A stretch of DNA of 64,000 nt from Sphingomonas oryzagri. GTDB lineage: Bacteria; Pseudomonadota; Alphaproteobacteria; Sphingomonadales; Sphingomonadaceae. A program made the position numbers and the translations under genes. Where the stretch lies: assembly GCF_029906645.1 (NCBI RefSeq), contig NZ_JARYGZ010000002.1, positions 434,001 through 498,000 on the forward strand, read 5' to 3'. The notes beneath the pieces are model-generated. The model searched no databases. It had not been told where the DNA came from and saw only the letters and a program-made list of their open reading frames with translations. Shown here in pieces: positions 1 to 9,042 of this stretch. Positions within the stretch are counted from its first letter, which is position 1. Each line of letters begins with the position of its first letter.

Positions 1-1245
1 AATCTTTCTCGCCACGCGGTTGGCGGCCTTGCGGGCAGGATCGTTCTCGACGTGCGCGTAGATCATTGTCGAGCGCATGTTCGCGTGGCCGAGGATCGCC
101 CCGGTAAGAGCCAGCGCCTCGCCGGTCGATGTCGCGGTCGCGCCCATCGTGTGACGGAGCGTGTGGGGCGTGACGCCAGGCAGCTTCGCTTTCTTGATGA
201 TATCCGGCCAGACTTTCTTGGTGCCCTGGAAGTGGGCATCTTCGGTCCGGTCCGATGGGAACACATAGTCACTCGATTTGGAGCGCTCGAGCCCGCGCAG
301 CAGAGCGACCGCCGCCAGCGCCAGCGGCCGAAGCGATTTTCCGGTTTTGGTGTCGTCGAGGATCAGAAGGCCGCGTTCGAGATCGACCTCGGTCCACTTA
401 AGGGCAGCAATCTCATCCCGGCGACATCCGGTAAGCGCCCAAAGGCGGGTGATATTCAGCGCCTTCGCGTTGACGCCCTCCGCTTCCAGATCGTCACACG
501 CCCTCCCGAGTTGGGTGACCTCCGCAAGAGTAAGGAAGCGATCCCGGCGGTTATCCGTTTTCTGGACGACCGCTTTCTCGCAAGGGTTCGATTCCACAAT
601 TTCCCTCCGGCAAGCGAAGCTGAACACCGCCGATAGGTCGCGGAACACCTTGCGGGCCGCACCGTCTCCGCCGCGAACGACAATGCGCTTCCGTGGTCCA
701 ATCTTCTCGTCGCATGCCGTCTTGCCCGCCGATACGTCACGGAAGAACCGTTCGATCTCGCCGGTGCCTACCTCGCTAACGCGCTTATGACCGAGCAGCG
801 GGACGACGTGATGCTTGAGGCGTGCAACCGTGTATTGCTTCGTCAGGGGCTTCATCGGCATCCCCTGTCGCTTCCCGCGCTGTATGAAACAGCCTTCCTC
901 TTCGTACAGCTCGATCAGCGCATCCATTCGCATCTCGCGCCGCTTCGTCTGGCGATCGCCGGCAGGATCGTCGCCGACCGTTGCAGCCGCTAGGAGCTGG
1001 CGAGCCTTCTTCCGGGCGTCATCGACGGTCAGGGTGCCGAAGCGCCCAACCGTCATGAACCGGCGCGGCGCGTTCCGCCCACCGCCTTCAGCCCGGTATC
1101 GAATGATAAAGGTCTTGCGGCCACTCTTCTCCACACGCAGCCCGAAGCCCGCCAAGCGGCCATCCCAAATGTCGTAGCGATCGTCGCGCGGCTGAGCTTC
1201 ATCGATGACCGTCTTGGTCAAGATGGTGGTCGACGCCTTGCCCAT
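1..1245 (-). CDS. Tyrosine recombinase (phage/island integrase), 3' end cut by window
   Basis: This is a site-specific recombinase that integrates and excises a mobile element. The frame is open from ATG 1245 to base 1 (415 codons) with no stop, so the C-terminus lies outside the window. The N-terminal part (about residues 1-100) looks like the DUF4102-type arm-binding domain of P4-like integrases, followed by a SAM-like core-binding region. The catalytic domain shows the expected residues: Arg in TGCRRDEIAALKW, Lys in DTKTGKS, HTLRH, and GHANMRSTMIYAHV with the late His and the nucleophile Tyr. All key residues are present, so the enzyme is probably active. It reads away from the tRNA-Gly fragment at 1418-1466, the usual arrangement of an integrase beside its attachment site. 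The rest of the element would lie to the left of the window. Confidence 0.93.
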   Translation of the reverse strand, partial: MGKASTTILTKTVIDEAQPRDDRYDIWDGRLAGFGLRVEKSGRKTFIIRYRAEGGGRNAPRRFMTVGRFGTLTVDDARKKARQLLAAATVGDDPAGDRQTKRREMRMDALIELYEEEGCFIQRGKRQGMPMKPLTKQYTVARLKHHVVPLLGHKRVSEVGTGEIERFFRDVSAGKTACDEKIGPRKRIVVRGGDGAARKVFRDLSAVFSFACRREIVESNPCEKAVVQKTDNRRDRFLTLAEVTQLGRACDDLEAEGVNAKALNITRLWALTGCRRDEIAALKWTEVDLERGLLILDDTKTGKSLRPLALAAVALLRGLERSKSSDYVFPSDRTEDAHFQGTKKVWPDIIKKAKLPGVTPHTLRHTMGATATSTGEALALTGAILGHANMRSTMIYAHVENDPARKAANRVARKI

Positions 1246-1272
1246 AGTCTGCCTCGCTCGGACCCTATATGG

Positions 1273-1290
1273 TGTCCACATGATGTCCAC
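1273..1290. promoter_or_regulatory. Direct repeat upstream of the integrase
   Basis: TGTCCAC occurs twice (1273-1279 and 1284-1290), spaced 11 bp, about one helical turn, 28 bp upstream of the integrase start codon. It could be an operator or an arm-type binding site. This is inferred from position only. Confidence 0.3.
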
Positions 1291-1417
1291 CACGACCGGA
1301 AATGGCCGGGTGTCCTTTGGCGGGTTCTAGCGTAAAATGGCGCAGAAAGCCACGGAAATCAGGGACTTTCTAGCGAAGCCTAGCGTAGGCACGGATAGTA
1401 TGGGAAAGAGCCTTGCC

Positions 1418-1466
1418 AACTTTGCCAAGGTTGGGGTCGAGGGTTCGAATCCCTTCGCCCGCTCCA
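1418..1466 (+). other. Attachment site: 3' fragment of tRNA-Gly(GCC)
   Basis: The sequence matches the anticodon arm (loop TTGCCAA), variable loop, T arm (loop TTCGAAT) and 3' acceptor strand CGCCCGC-T-CCA of a bacterial tRNA-Gly(GCC). The bases 5' of it, where GCGGGCG and the D arm should be, do not fit and cannot pair with the acceptor strand. It is therefore not a functional tRNA but the duplicated 3' end left by integration into a tRNA gene. The intact copy should be at the far end of the element, left of this window. The integrase starts 170 bp away. Confidence 0.8.
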
Positions 1467-1475
1467 GCGATCTTC

Positions 1476-2306
1476 CTACATTTTGCCTTCGGGTTCCACC
1501 AGGGAGCGGATCGCATCGCGATCGGCATCGGTGGCGGGCGTGTAGACGACCATGCCCAGATCCGGCCGTCCGTCGATCGCGAAGGACGAATATTCGAGCG
1601 CGATCGTGCCCAGCACCGGGTGGCGCATCCGTTTGACCCCGTCACCGTGCAGCTGGACGTCGTTCTCGCGCCACATCCGCGCGAAATCCGGGCTGCGCGC
1701 GCACAATTCCTCGACCAGCGGCGCCACCTCGCGATCGGCCCCGGCGCGCGCCGCATCGACGCGGAAGGCGGCGACCACGCCGCGCGCCACGCTCTCCCAG
1801 TCGAACTGGATCTCGCGGACGCGCGGGTTGAGGAAGATCATGCGCAGGATGTTGCGCTGCCCCGGCGGCAGCGTTTCGTAGTCGGTGAGCACCGCCGCCG
1901 CCGCGCGATTCCATGCCACGACCTCCCATGTCGCGGTGCGGACGATGGCGGGGCTGTAGGGGATCGCGTCGAGCAGCCGCTGCAGGCGCGGGGTGAAGCC
2001 GTCGCCGCCGCGATAATGGACCTCCGGCGGTCGCCCCAACCCGATCAGGAAGAGATGTTCGCGCTCCACCTCGGTCAGCATCAGCGCGCGGGCGATGCGA
2101 TCGAGCACGTCGGCCGAGGCATTGCCGCCCCTGCCCTGCTCCAGCCAGGTATACCAGGTCGGGCTGATATTGGCGCGCTGGGCGACCTCCTCGCGCCGCA
2201 GCCCCGGCGTGCGACGCCGCTGCGTGGGGAAGCCCAGGGAGGCGGGGTCGAGCTTCGTCCGCCGCGTCCTCAGATAATCGCCGAGCCGGTTCGCTTCCGT
2301 TGCCAT
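1476..2306 (-). CDS. XRE-family transcriptional regulator with MmyB-like sensor domain
   Basis: A 276-residue DNA-binding regulator. Residues about 33-80 (TPGLRREEVAQ, then NISPTWYTWLEQGR) form a Cro/C1-type helix-turn-helix. The remaining 180 residues have the layout of the MmyB-like ligand-binding domain, which in this family is thought to bind a small hydrophobic ligand. It is divergent from an SDR oxidoreductase gene with a 100-bp shared control region. Regulators of this family often sit next to and control such an SDR gene, so autoregulation plus control of the SDR gene is the likely role. The start ATG at 2306 lies about 30 bp downstream of a good -10 element. Confidence 0.88.
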   Translation of the reverse strand: MATEANRLGDYLRTRRTKLDPASLGFPTQRRRTPGLRREEVAQRANISPTWYTWLEQGRGGNASADVLDRIARALMLTEVEREHLFLIGLGRPPEVHYRGGDGFTPRLQRLLDAIPYSPAIVRTATWEVVAWNRAAAAVLTDYETLPPGQRNILRMIFLNPRVREIQFDWESVARGVVAAFRVDAARAGADREVAPLVEELCARSPDFARMWRENDVQLHGDGVKRMRHPVLGTIALEYSSFAIDGRPDLGMVVYTPATDADRDAIRSLVEPEGKM

Positions 2307-2406
2307 GCTGTCAGCCTGTTAGATCTTATACCAGGATAAAGTCACTACTGTAACAGGATGATGCCAGCCCCTACCTCGCCGCGCAACACGATCGAGGAGA
2401 AAGATC
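2307..2406. promoter_or_regulatory. Divergent control region with palindromic candidate operator
   Basis: On the minus strand TTACAG and TATAAG are separated by 17 bp, a fair sigma-70 promoter for the regulator. The same stretch contains the imperfect palindrome CTTATACCAGGATAAAG (2325-2341), nested in the inverted pair CTGTTA/TAACAG. A dimeric XRE repressor bound there would cover the regulator's own promoter. Binding is inferred, not shown. Confidence 0.45.
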
Positions 2407-3297
2407 ATGCGTGTATTCGTGACGGGCGCCACCGGCTGGGTCGGTTCGGCGGTGGTGCGGGATCTGATCGCCCACGGGCATCGGGTGATCGGCCTCAGCC
2501 GGTCCGAAGAGAAGGCCGCGGCACTTGCGGCGGACGGTGCCGAGGTGCTGCGCGGCGAGATCGGCGACCTCGATCTGCTGCGGAAGGGGGCGAGCGAGGC
2601 CGATGCGGTGATCCACACCGCCTTCAACCACGATTTCTCGCGCTTCGCCGCCAATGCGGCGGAGGATCGCGCCGCGATCGAGGCGATGGGAGCGATGCTG
2701 AAGGGCAGCGACCGGCCGATCATCGCCACATCCGGCTTCGCCTGGCTCACCGACGGCCGTCCGGCCACCGAGGAGGACAAGGCGCCGCCGGTTTCGGCCA
2801 GCTATCCGCGCGGATCGGAAGCGGCGATCGACGCGCTTGCCGAGAGCGGCGTGCGCGCGGCGGTGGTCCGGCTGGCGCCGTCGGTGCACGGGGATGGCGA
2901 TCATGGCTTCGTCCCTATCCTCATCGGCATCGCGCGCGAGAAGGGCGCCGCCGCTTATATCGGCGACGGGGCCAACCGCTGGCCGGGCGTGCATCGCATC
3001 GATGCGGCGCGGGTCTATCGCCGCGCGCTCGAAACCGGCGTGACGCAGCGGCGCTATCATGCCGCCGACGAGGAGGGCGTGCCCTTCCGCGAGATCGCGG
3101 GCGTAATCGGCAATCGGCTCGGCCTGCCGGTCGTGTCGAAGGCACCCGAGGACGCGGCCGATCATTTCGGCTGGTTCACGATGTTCGCCGGCGCCAACAT
3201 TCCGGCATCGAGCGCGCGGACCCGTGACGCGCTCGATTGGGCGCCGACCGGCCCCGGCTTCCTCAAGGATATCGGTGGAGACTATTACTACCGTTGA
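2407..3297 (+). CDS. NAD(P)-dependent SDR/epimerase-type oxidoreductase
   Basis: A 296-residue atypical (extended) short-chain dehydrogenase. The nucleotide-binding glycine motif GATGWVG is at residues 7-13, so the Rossmann fold begins at the very N-terminus. The central region resembles NAD-dependent epimerase/dehydratases (VIHTAFNHDFSRFAANAA, then a YPRGSEAA stretch near the substrate pocket). The substrate cannot be told. It is the only gene divergent from the XRE regulator and is presumably its target. An AGGAGAAAG ribosome-binding site precedes ATG 2407. Cytoplasmic. Confidence 0.87.
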   Translation: MRVFVTGATGWVGSAVVRDLIAHGHRVIGLSRSEEKAAALAADGAEVLRGEIGDLDLLRKGASEADAVIHTAFNHDFSRFAANAAEDRAAIEAMGAMLKGSDRPIIATSGFAWLTDGRPATEEDKAPPVSASYPRGSEAAIDALAESGVRAAVVRLAPSVHGDGDHGFVPILIGIAREKGAAAYIGDGANRWPGVHRIDAARVYRRALETGVTQRRYHAADEEGVPFREIAGVIGNRLGLPVVSKAPEDAADHFGWFTMFAGANIPASSARTRDALDWAPTGPGFLKDIGGDYYYR

Positions 3298-3312
3298 CCG
3301 AGCGGAGCGCCG

Positions 3313-3810
3313 TCAGGCGACGAGACGTCCCTGGCGGCTCTCCAGCCCGAGCAGATATTCCTTCGCCTTCAGCCCGCCTGCGAAGCCGGTGAGCGTGCCG
3401 TTGCTGCCGATCACCCGATGGCACGGCGCGATGATCGAGATGGGATTGCGGCCGTTGGCGGCGCCCACCGCGCGCGTCGCGGTCGGGCGGCCGATCTGTC
3501 GGGCGATCTCGGCATAGCTGCGCGTCTCGCCGAATGGGATGGTGAGCAGCGCCTGCCACACCGATCGCTGGAAATCGGTGCCGCGCATGTCGAGCGGCAC
3601 GGAGAAGGTCGTGCGGCGCCGGGCGAAGTAATCACCGAGTTCGCGCTCCGCCTGCACCAGATGCCGATGATCGGGCGTGTCGGTGAGCGTGCCGAGCCGC
3701 ACCCGGTCCGGCGCGTCGTCCTCCCACAGCACGGCGACCAGTCCGTCGTCCGAGGCGACCAAAGTCAGCTCGCCAACGGGCGAGGCGATCGTCTTGCGGT
3801 GCAGGGTCAT
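3313..3810 (-). CDS. ogt: Methylated-DNA--protein-cysteine methyltransferase (Ogt)
   Basis: A suicide DNA repair enzyme that moves the alkyl group from O6-alkylguanine to its own cysteine. From ATG 3810 it has 165 residues, the normal Ogt size. The active-site motif PCHRVIG with Cys about 130 is intact. The helix-turn-helix and arginine-finger region GRPTATRAVGAANGRNPI lies just before it. A GTG 24 bases further upstream is in frame, but ATG 3810 has a GGAG ribosome-binding site 7-8 bases before it and is preferred. There is no Ada-type N-terminal domain. It is convergent with the SDR gene, 15 bp apart. Confidence 0.93.
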   Translation of the reverse strand: MTLHRKTIASPVGELTLVASDDGLVAVLWEDDAPDRVRLGTLTDTPDHRHLVQAERELGDYFARRRTTFSVPLDMRGTDFQRSVWQALLTIPFGETRSYAEIARQIGRPTATRAVGAANGRNPISIIAPCHRVIGSNGTLTGFAGGLKAKEYLLGLESRQGRLVA

Positions 3811-3879
3811 CGTATCATCTCCGACTGTCCGCACCCTATGTAGGCGATCGCCCGCGCCGTCACGCCCCGCGGTTTGCTC

Positions 3880-5664
3880 TCAAAGCGAGAGCTTCACGCC
3901 GGCGAAGCCACCGTAGTCGTTGCCCTCCGGCCGCGAGAAGCTGGTGTGGGCGGTCGCCTCGATCGCGAGGTGGCTGCCGATCCGCGCCGAGACGCCGCCG
4001 GAGACGTCGCCATAGGCGCGGTCCGACGCGCTCAGGATCTGGAAGCGGTTTATCACGCCGGGCGCGGCCGCCTGCGCGTAGAGCACGTCGCGGGTGTCGC
4101 CATGGACGCTCTTCTCGGCGGTGGCGCGCAGCCAGGGCGAGATGGCGTCGCCCAGTTCGGGCCGCCATTCGAGGCCGGCCGAGGCGATCACCGTATCGAA
4201 CTTCTGGCTGCTGACGTTCAGCTCGGCGGCCGGATCGCCTGCCTCGTTGTAGCTGTCGAGCTTGGCATGGGCGTAGGCGATGCCGGCGATCGGCCCGATC
4301 CGGCCCATGGCGGTCGGCACCAGCCAGCCGGCGCGCGCGCCCGCCGAGATGCTGTTGGCGTGCGGCGAGGCGGTCAGCGGATCGGCGACGCCGGTGCGGC
4401 GGATATCGACATGGTGCCAGCCATAGCCGCCATAGACTTGCGCGAAGAGGCTGCCGGTGTCGTAGGCCGCATAGCCGCCGACCTGGTAGCTCTTGGCATG
4501 GGCGCTGTCGTCGGCGACGCTGCTGCTGTCGGCATGCGACTTGGACCAGCTGAACAGCGCGCCGGCGGCGAGGCCGGCCTGCCTCCACTCGACTCCGCCG
4601 GTCGCGCCCCATGACGTCGTGCGATAGCCATCGGAGGTTTCGTCCATGCCGTAACGGTCATGGCTGCCCTGACCCTGCAGATAGAAGGAGAAGCCGTCCG
4701 GCCCCTTGCCGCCACGCGCCAGATCGGCGCGGCCGTTGAGCGTCCGCCCGAAATCCTGCGCTGCGCGGTTCACCAGGTCGCCATTGGCGCGGAAGCTGTA
4801 GGGCGCCTCGATCTGGTTGATGGCATATTGGCCGACCAGCGCGAAGGCGGCCGACGTCAGGTGGATGCCGTCGACATAGAAGAAATACTGGCTCTGCAGC
4901 GCGCTGTTGCCGATGCAGGTTAGCGGGCAGGCGGAAGTCACGTTGGTGAAGCCGAACCGCGTCGGGTCGGCGCGCACGACATTGCCGATCGTGGTGATGT
5001 CGACATAGGCGATCTGTACGCCGTTATTGGCGATCGGTGCGAGCAGCGCCTGCATCTTGGCATTGTAGGCGTTGCTGAACGCGGTGCCGATCGCAGCACT
5101 CGGTTGGCCCACGGCCTCGGGAAGCTGGCCCGCGTCACCCGCGATCCACACGATATGCTTGGCGCCCTTGCCGACCAGCTGGCGCACGCCGCTGATCGCG
5201 TCGGTCGCGGTCTGGGTGGTCGCGGCGTCGACGCCCGCCAGCGTACCGCCGCCGATGCGATAGGCGCGCGCGTCGTTGCCGCCCACCGACATGGCGAGCA
5301 GATCGTTGGAGGCGAAGGTGCCCGGCGCCGTCGTCTCGAACAGCTGCACTTCCTGCGCGAAGCCCGGCAGCAGCGGCGAGGCGATGTTCGCCGATCCCGC
5401 CTGCGCACCGCCGAACGCGAAGTTCGCCTCCGGCACGTTGTAATAGTTGGCGAGCGTATCGACGAAGTTGGTGCCGCCGGAGAAGCGCCCGGTCGGATAC
5501 ACCGTGAAGTTGAACAGGCCGGGCGCGAGCGCCGCGACGTTACCGATATCGGCGTAGGAATCGCCAAAGGCGACGACGCGATCGAAATCGCGGGCCTCGG
5601 CCGGCGCGATCACCGCGCATGAAGCGAGCATGGCGGCCGCAGCCGTCTTCCAGATCCTCTGCAA
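3880..5664 (-). CDS. Autotransporter GDSL (SGNH) esterase
   Basis: A 594-residue surface lipase/esterase that secretes itself (type Va). Residues 1-24 are a signal peptide ending APAEA. The passenger is an SGNH hydrolase: block I FGDSYADIG with the nucleophile Ser36, block III GGNDARA, and block V DGIHLTSAA supplying Asp and His. The last 250-260 residues form an autotransporter beta-barrel with alternating hydrophobic strands. The chain ends in Leu rather than the more usual Phe. The overall design is that of EstA/EstP of Pseudomonas, to which it is a family-level match. It is divergent from the S10 peptidase across a 205-bp gap with no further gene. Confidence 0.9.
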   Translation of the reverse strand: MQRIWKTAAAAMLASCAVIAPAEARDFDRVVAFGDSYADIGNVAALAPGLFNFTVYPTGRFSGGTNFVDTLANYYNVPEANFAFGGAQAGSANIASPLLPGFAQEVQLFETTAPGTFASNDLLAMSVGGNDARAYRIGGGTLAGVDAATTQTATDAISGVRQLVGKGAKHIVWIAGDAGQLPEAVGQPSAAIGTAFSNAYNAKMQALLAPIANNGVQIAYVDITTIGNVVRADPTRFGFTNVTSACPLTCIGNSALQSQYFFYVDGIHLTSAAFALVGQYAINQIEAPYSFRANGDLVNRAAQDFGRTLNGRADLARGGKGPDGFSFYLQGQGSHDRYGMDETSDGYRTTSWGATGGVEWRQAGLAAGALFSWSKSHADSSSVADDSAHAKSYQVGGYAAYDTGSLFAQVYGGYGWHHVDIRRTGVADPLTASPHANSISAGARAGWLVPTAMGRIGPIAGIAYAHAKLDSYNEAGDPAAELNVSSQKFDTVIASAGLEWRPELGDAISPWLRATAEKSVHGDTRDVLYAQAAAPGVINRFQILSASDRAYGDVSGGVSARIGSHLAIEATAHTSFSRPEGNDYGGFAGVKLSL

Positions 5665-5869
5665 TGCAACCTCCCTGTGGGTCGGGCGCTGTTGTCGCGC
5701 TTGCCCTATTGGTAAACCTTCTCACGCATGGGTGACAAGCCGGAACGGCGACGACGTGAAAGTGACGAAAACGCCGTCGCTTCGTCTTGCGGTGTCGCTG
5801 TGTGCATGGTCTAAGACACCCCCTTCGCAAGGCGCTCAACGCGCCGGTCTGCCAAGGGGTTTCTCGTCC

Positions 5870-7384
5870 ATGCGTATCCTTTCGCTCGTCTCCTGCCTGT
5901 CCCTGCTCGTGGCGCTCGGAGCGCCGGCGCACGCCGCCGACAAGGAGAAGGGGGGCGATGCGAAGGAAGCGACCAAGGATGCCGCCAAGCCGGACAGTGA
6001 CCTGCCGCTCTTCCCTGCGCCCAAATCGGTCAAGCAGACCGCGATCATCGGCGGCAAGCGGGTCGATTACGTTGCCACCGTCGGCGCGATCCAGATCAAG
6101 GATGACAAGGGCAAGGTGACGGGCGAGGTGGTCTACACCGCCTATACCGTTCCGGGCCGTGGGGCCTCGCGCCCCGTCACCTTCGCCTTCAACGGCGGCC
6201 CCGGTGCGGCCTCGGTCTACCTCAATCTCGGCGCGATCGGGCCGAAGAAGGTGGCGTTCGGCGCGCAGGGCGATGCGCCGTCCGATCCCGCCGTGCTGCG
6301 CGACAACCCCAACAGCTGGCTCGATTTCACCGACCTCGTCTTCATCGATCCGATCGGCACCGGTTTCTCGCGCAGCCGGGTGGACGACGATCAGACCAAG
6401 AAGCTCTTCTTCAAGTCGGACGAGGACATCCACTACCTCAGCCGCGTCGTCTACGACTGGCTGCTCCAGAACGACCGGCTGACCAGCCGCAAATATCTCG
6501 TCGGCGAAAGCTATGGCGGCTATCGCGTGCCGCGCCTGGCCTATTACCTCCAGACCCAGCTCGGCGTCGGCATTTCGGGCATGACGATGGTGTCGCCCTA
6601 TCTCGATCCGCCGGCGATCGGCGAGGACGACGCGCTCTCCCCGCTGCCGTGGATGATCAACCTGACGGCGATGGCCGCCGGCAATTTCGAGCGGCAGGGC
6701 AAGACCCTGAACGCGGAGACGATGGCGCCGGTCGAGCAATATGACCGCACCCAGTTCGTGCAGGATTTCCTCGCCGGCACCCGCGACAAGGAAGCGACCG
6801 ATCGCCTCTCCGCCAAGGTCGCCGAACTGACCGGTCTCGACCCGACGCTGGTCCGCCGCATGGACGGCCGCGTCGACATCGGCACCTATCTGCGCGAGAT
6901 CCGGCGGTCGCAGGGGATGATCGGATCGGTCTACGATTCGAACTTCACCGCCTACGATCCCTTCCCGGCCAGCGCGGACGCCAAGTATGAGGACCCGCTG
7001 CTCACCACGTTGATCGCGCCGACCACCTCGGCGATGGTCGATTTCGTGACCAATCAGGTCGGCTGGAAGGTCGACGGCCGCTTCTACGCGCTGTCGTTCG
7101 ACGTGAACCGCAAGTGGGATCGCGACGACAGCGACAGCCCGGTCACCGATCTGCGCAAGGCGATCGCGATCGATCCCAAGATGGCGGTGAACATCGTCCA
7201 TGGTTGGGACGATCTCTCCTGCCCCTATTTCGGATCGAAGCTGATCATCGCGCAAATGCCGACCTATGGTGTTCCGAACCGCGTGCAGCTGCACATGTAT
7301 CCGGGCGGCCACATGTTCTACGCGCGGCCGGACAGCGGTGCGGCGCTGCGCCGCGACATCATGGCCTCCTACGGGGCGATGTGA
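5870..7384 (+). CDS. S10 family serine carboxypeptidase, exported
   Basis: A 504-residue alpha/beta-hydrolase peptidase. Residues 1-22 are a signal peptide (ending APAHA), so the enzyme acts in the periplasm or outside. The catalytic triad is visible: GESYGGY with Ser near 214, Asp in HGWDDLSCPY near 446, and His in PGGHMFY near 480. NGGPGAAS supplies the oxyanion-hole region typical of S10. I chose ATG 5870 because it starts at the signal peptide; the frame is open upstream but those residues are not protein-like. The next gene, another exported peptidase, begins one base after the stop, so the two probably form a peptide-degrading operon. Confidence 0.9.
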   Translation: MRILSLVSCLSLLVALGAPAHAADKEKGGDAKEATKDAAKPDSDLPLFPAPKSVKQTAIIGGKRVDYVATVGAIQIKDDKGKVTGEVVYTAYTVPGRGASRPVTFAFNGGPGAASVYLNLGAIGPKKVAFGAQGDAPSDPAVLRDNPNSWLDFTDLVFIDPIGTGFSRSRVDDDQTKKLFFKSDEDIHYLSRVVYDWLLQNDRLTSRKYLVGESYGGYRVPRLAYYLQTQLGVGISGMTMVSPYLDPPAIGEDDALSPLPWMINLTAMAAGNFERQGKTLNAETMAPVEQYDRTQFVQDFLAGTRDKEATDRLSAKVAELTGLDPTLVRRMDGRVDIGTYLREIRRSQGMIGSVYDSNFTAYDPFPASADAKYEDPLLTTLIAPTTSAMVDFVTNQVGWKVDGRFYALSFDVNRKWDRDDSDSPVTDLRKAIAIDPKMAVNIVHGWDDLSCPYFGSKLIIAQMPTYGVPNRVQLHMYPGGHMFYARPDSGAALRRDIMASYGAM

Positions 7385-7385
7385 G

Positions 7386-9038
7386 GTGAGGGCCTTTCTT
7401 CTTGCCGCTGCCGCCCTCCCCCTCTTCGTCGCGGCGGCGCCCGCGCCGGTTACCCCGGCCGAGCTTTCCGCGACGGTCAAGGAAATCGCTTCGGACGCCT
7501 ATCAGGGGCGCGCGCCGGGCACGCCGGGCGAGACCAAGACGATCGATTATCTGGTCGGCCGACTGAAGGCGCTCGGCCTGCAGCCGGCGGGTCCAGGCGG
7601 GCAGTGGACGCAACTGGTCCCGATGATCCATGACGTCGCCGGTGCCCCGACCAAGCTCGCCGTGAGCGTCGGCGGCAGCGATCTGGTGCCGGTGGTCGGC
7701 ACCGACATCGCGCCGGGCACCACGCGGGCGACCGACCGGGTGGAGATCGCCGGCGCGCCTTTGGTGTTCGTCGGCTACGGCGTCTCGGCGCCGGAACGCG
7801 GCTGGGACGACTTCAAGGGCGTCGACCTGCACGGCAAGGTCGCCGTCTTCCTCGTCAACGATCCCGATTTCGAGGCCCAGCCCGGCGACGCCGCGTTCGG
7901 GAAGTTCGGCGGCAAGGCGATGACCTATTATGGCCGCTGGACCTACAAATATGAGGAAGCGGCCCGGCGCGGCGCGATCGCGGCGTTGATCGTCCATGAG
8001 GACGGGCCGGCGGGTTACGGCTGGAACGTCGCGGGCAATACGGTGGGCGGCACCTATGCGCTGCCGGTGGCGGCAGGCCAGCCCCAGCCGGTCGCGCTCC
8101 AGAGCTGGATCGCGCGGCCCTTCGCGGAGAAGCTGTTCAAGGCGGCCGGACTCGATCTGGAGACACTGAAGAAGCAGGCGCGGCAGGCGGATTTCCACCC
8201 CGTCGAGTTGAAGGGCGCGTCGCTCACCGTCGACATGCCGGTGAAGTCCGATCGGATCGAGAGCCACAACGTCCTCGCCAAGATCGCCGGCAAGACCCAC
8301 CCGGACGAGACCGTGATGTTCGGCGCTCACTGGGATGCCTATGGAGTCGGCTCCCCCGATGCGCAGGGCCGGACCATCCGGCCGGGCGCCAACGACGACG
8401 GCCTCGGCGTCGCCGGCCTGCTCGCGCTCGCCAAGGCGTTCAAGGCCGGGCCGGCTCCGCAACGTACGATCGCGTTCGGTTTCTGGACGGCGGAGGAGCG
8501 CGGGCTGCTCGGTTCCGAATATTATGCGCAGAACCCGGTCTTCCCGGTGGCCAAGACGGTCGGCGTGATGACCATCGACATCCTCCAGACCGCCGGCGCC
8601 GCCAAGGACGTGGTGCTGATCGGTGCGGGCCAGGACAGCCTGGAGAAGGATCTCGCCACCGTCGCCGCGACTCAGGGGCGCACGATCACGCCGGACAGCA
8701 AGCCCGAGCGCGGCCTGTTCTACCGCGCCGATCACTTCTCGCTCGCCAAGCGCGGCGTGCCGACCCTTTTGCTGATGGGCGCGGGCGGCGGTGCGGATCT
8801 GGTGAAGGGCGGCCGAGCGGCGGGAGACCAGTGGGTCACCGATTACACCGCGCATTGCTACCACCAGACCTGCGACACCTGGTCGGCGGACTGGGATCTC
8901 ACCGGCGCGGCGGCGGACGTGAACCTGTTCTACGATCTCGGCAAGCGCCTCGCCTGGTCGCGCGAGTGGCCGACATGGAATGCGGGGTCCGAATTCCGGG
9001 CCTTGCGCGAAAAGACGGCGGCGGAGCGCCGGCCATGA
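7386..9038 (+). CDS. M28 family zinc aminopeptidase with PA domain, exported
   Basis: A 550-residue metallopeptidase. A GTG start at 7386, directly after the carboxypeptidase stop, gives a clean signal peptide (VRAFLLAAAALPLF). The middle region (about 130-270) looks like a PA insert. The M28 metal ligands are present: His in GAHWDAYG near 315, Asp in ANDDGLG near 336, Glu pair in TAEERGLLGSEY near 370, and a C-terminal His. It should release N-terminal amino acids from peptides in the periplasm, alongside the S10 enzyme. The frame is open upstream into the previous gene, but that part belongs to the S10 gene. Confidence 0.9.
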   Translation: MRAFLLAAAALPLFVAAAPAPVTPAELSATVKEIASDAYQGRAPGTPGETKTIDYLVGRLKALGLQPAGPGGQWTQLVPMIHDVAGAPTKLAVSVGGSDLVPVVGTDIAPGTTRATDRVEIAGAPLVFVGYGVSAPERGWDDFKGVDLHGKVAVFLVNDPDFEAQPGDAAFGKFGGKAMTYYGRWTYKYEEAARRGAIAALIVHEDGPAGYGWNVAGNTVGGTYALPVAAGQPQPVALQSWIARPFAEKLFKAAGLDLETLKKQARQADFHPVELKGASLTVDMPVKSDRIESHNVLAKIAGKTHPDETVMFGAHWDAYGVGSPDAQGRTIRPGANDDGLGVAGLLALAKAFKAGPAPQRTIAFGFWTAEERGLLGSEYYAQNPVFPVAKTVGVMTIDILQTAGAAKDVVLIGAGQDSLEKDLATVAATQGRTITPDSKPERGLFYRADHFSLAKRGVPTLLLMGAGGGADLVKGGRAAGDQWVTDYTAHCYHQTCDTWSADWDLTGAAADVNLFYDLGKRLAWSREWPTWNAGSEFRALREKTAAERRP

Positions 9039-9042
9039 CCCG

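Noticed and set aside
1391-1466. Possible complete tRNA gene before the XRE regulator
   Set aside because: The 3' half is tRNA-Gly-like, but the bases where the acceptor 5' strand and D arm should be do not pair or match, so it is only a fragment.
5540-7480. Long minus-strand frame over the S10 peptidase
   Set aside because: Antisense to a gene with signal peptide and full catalytic triad; its composition is not protein-like.
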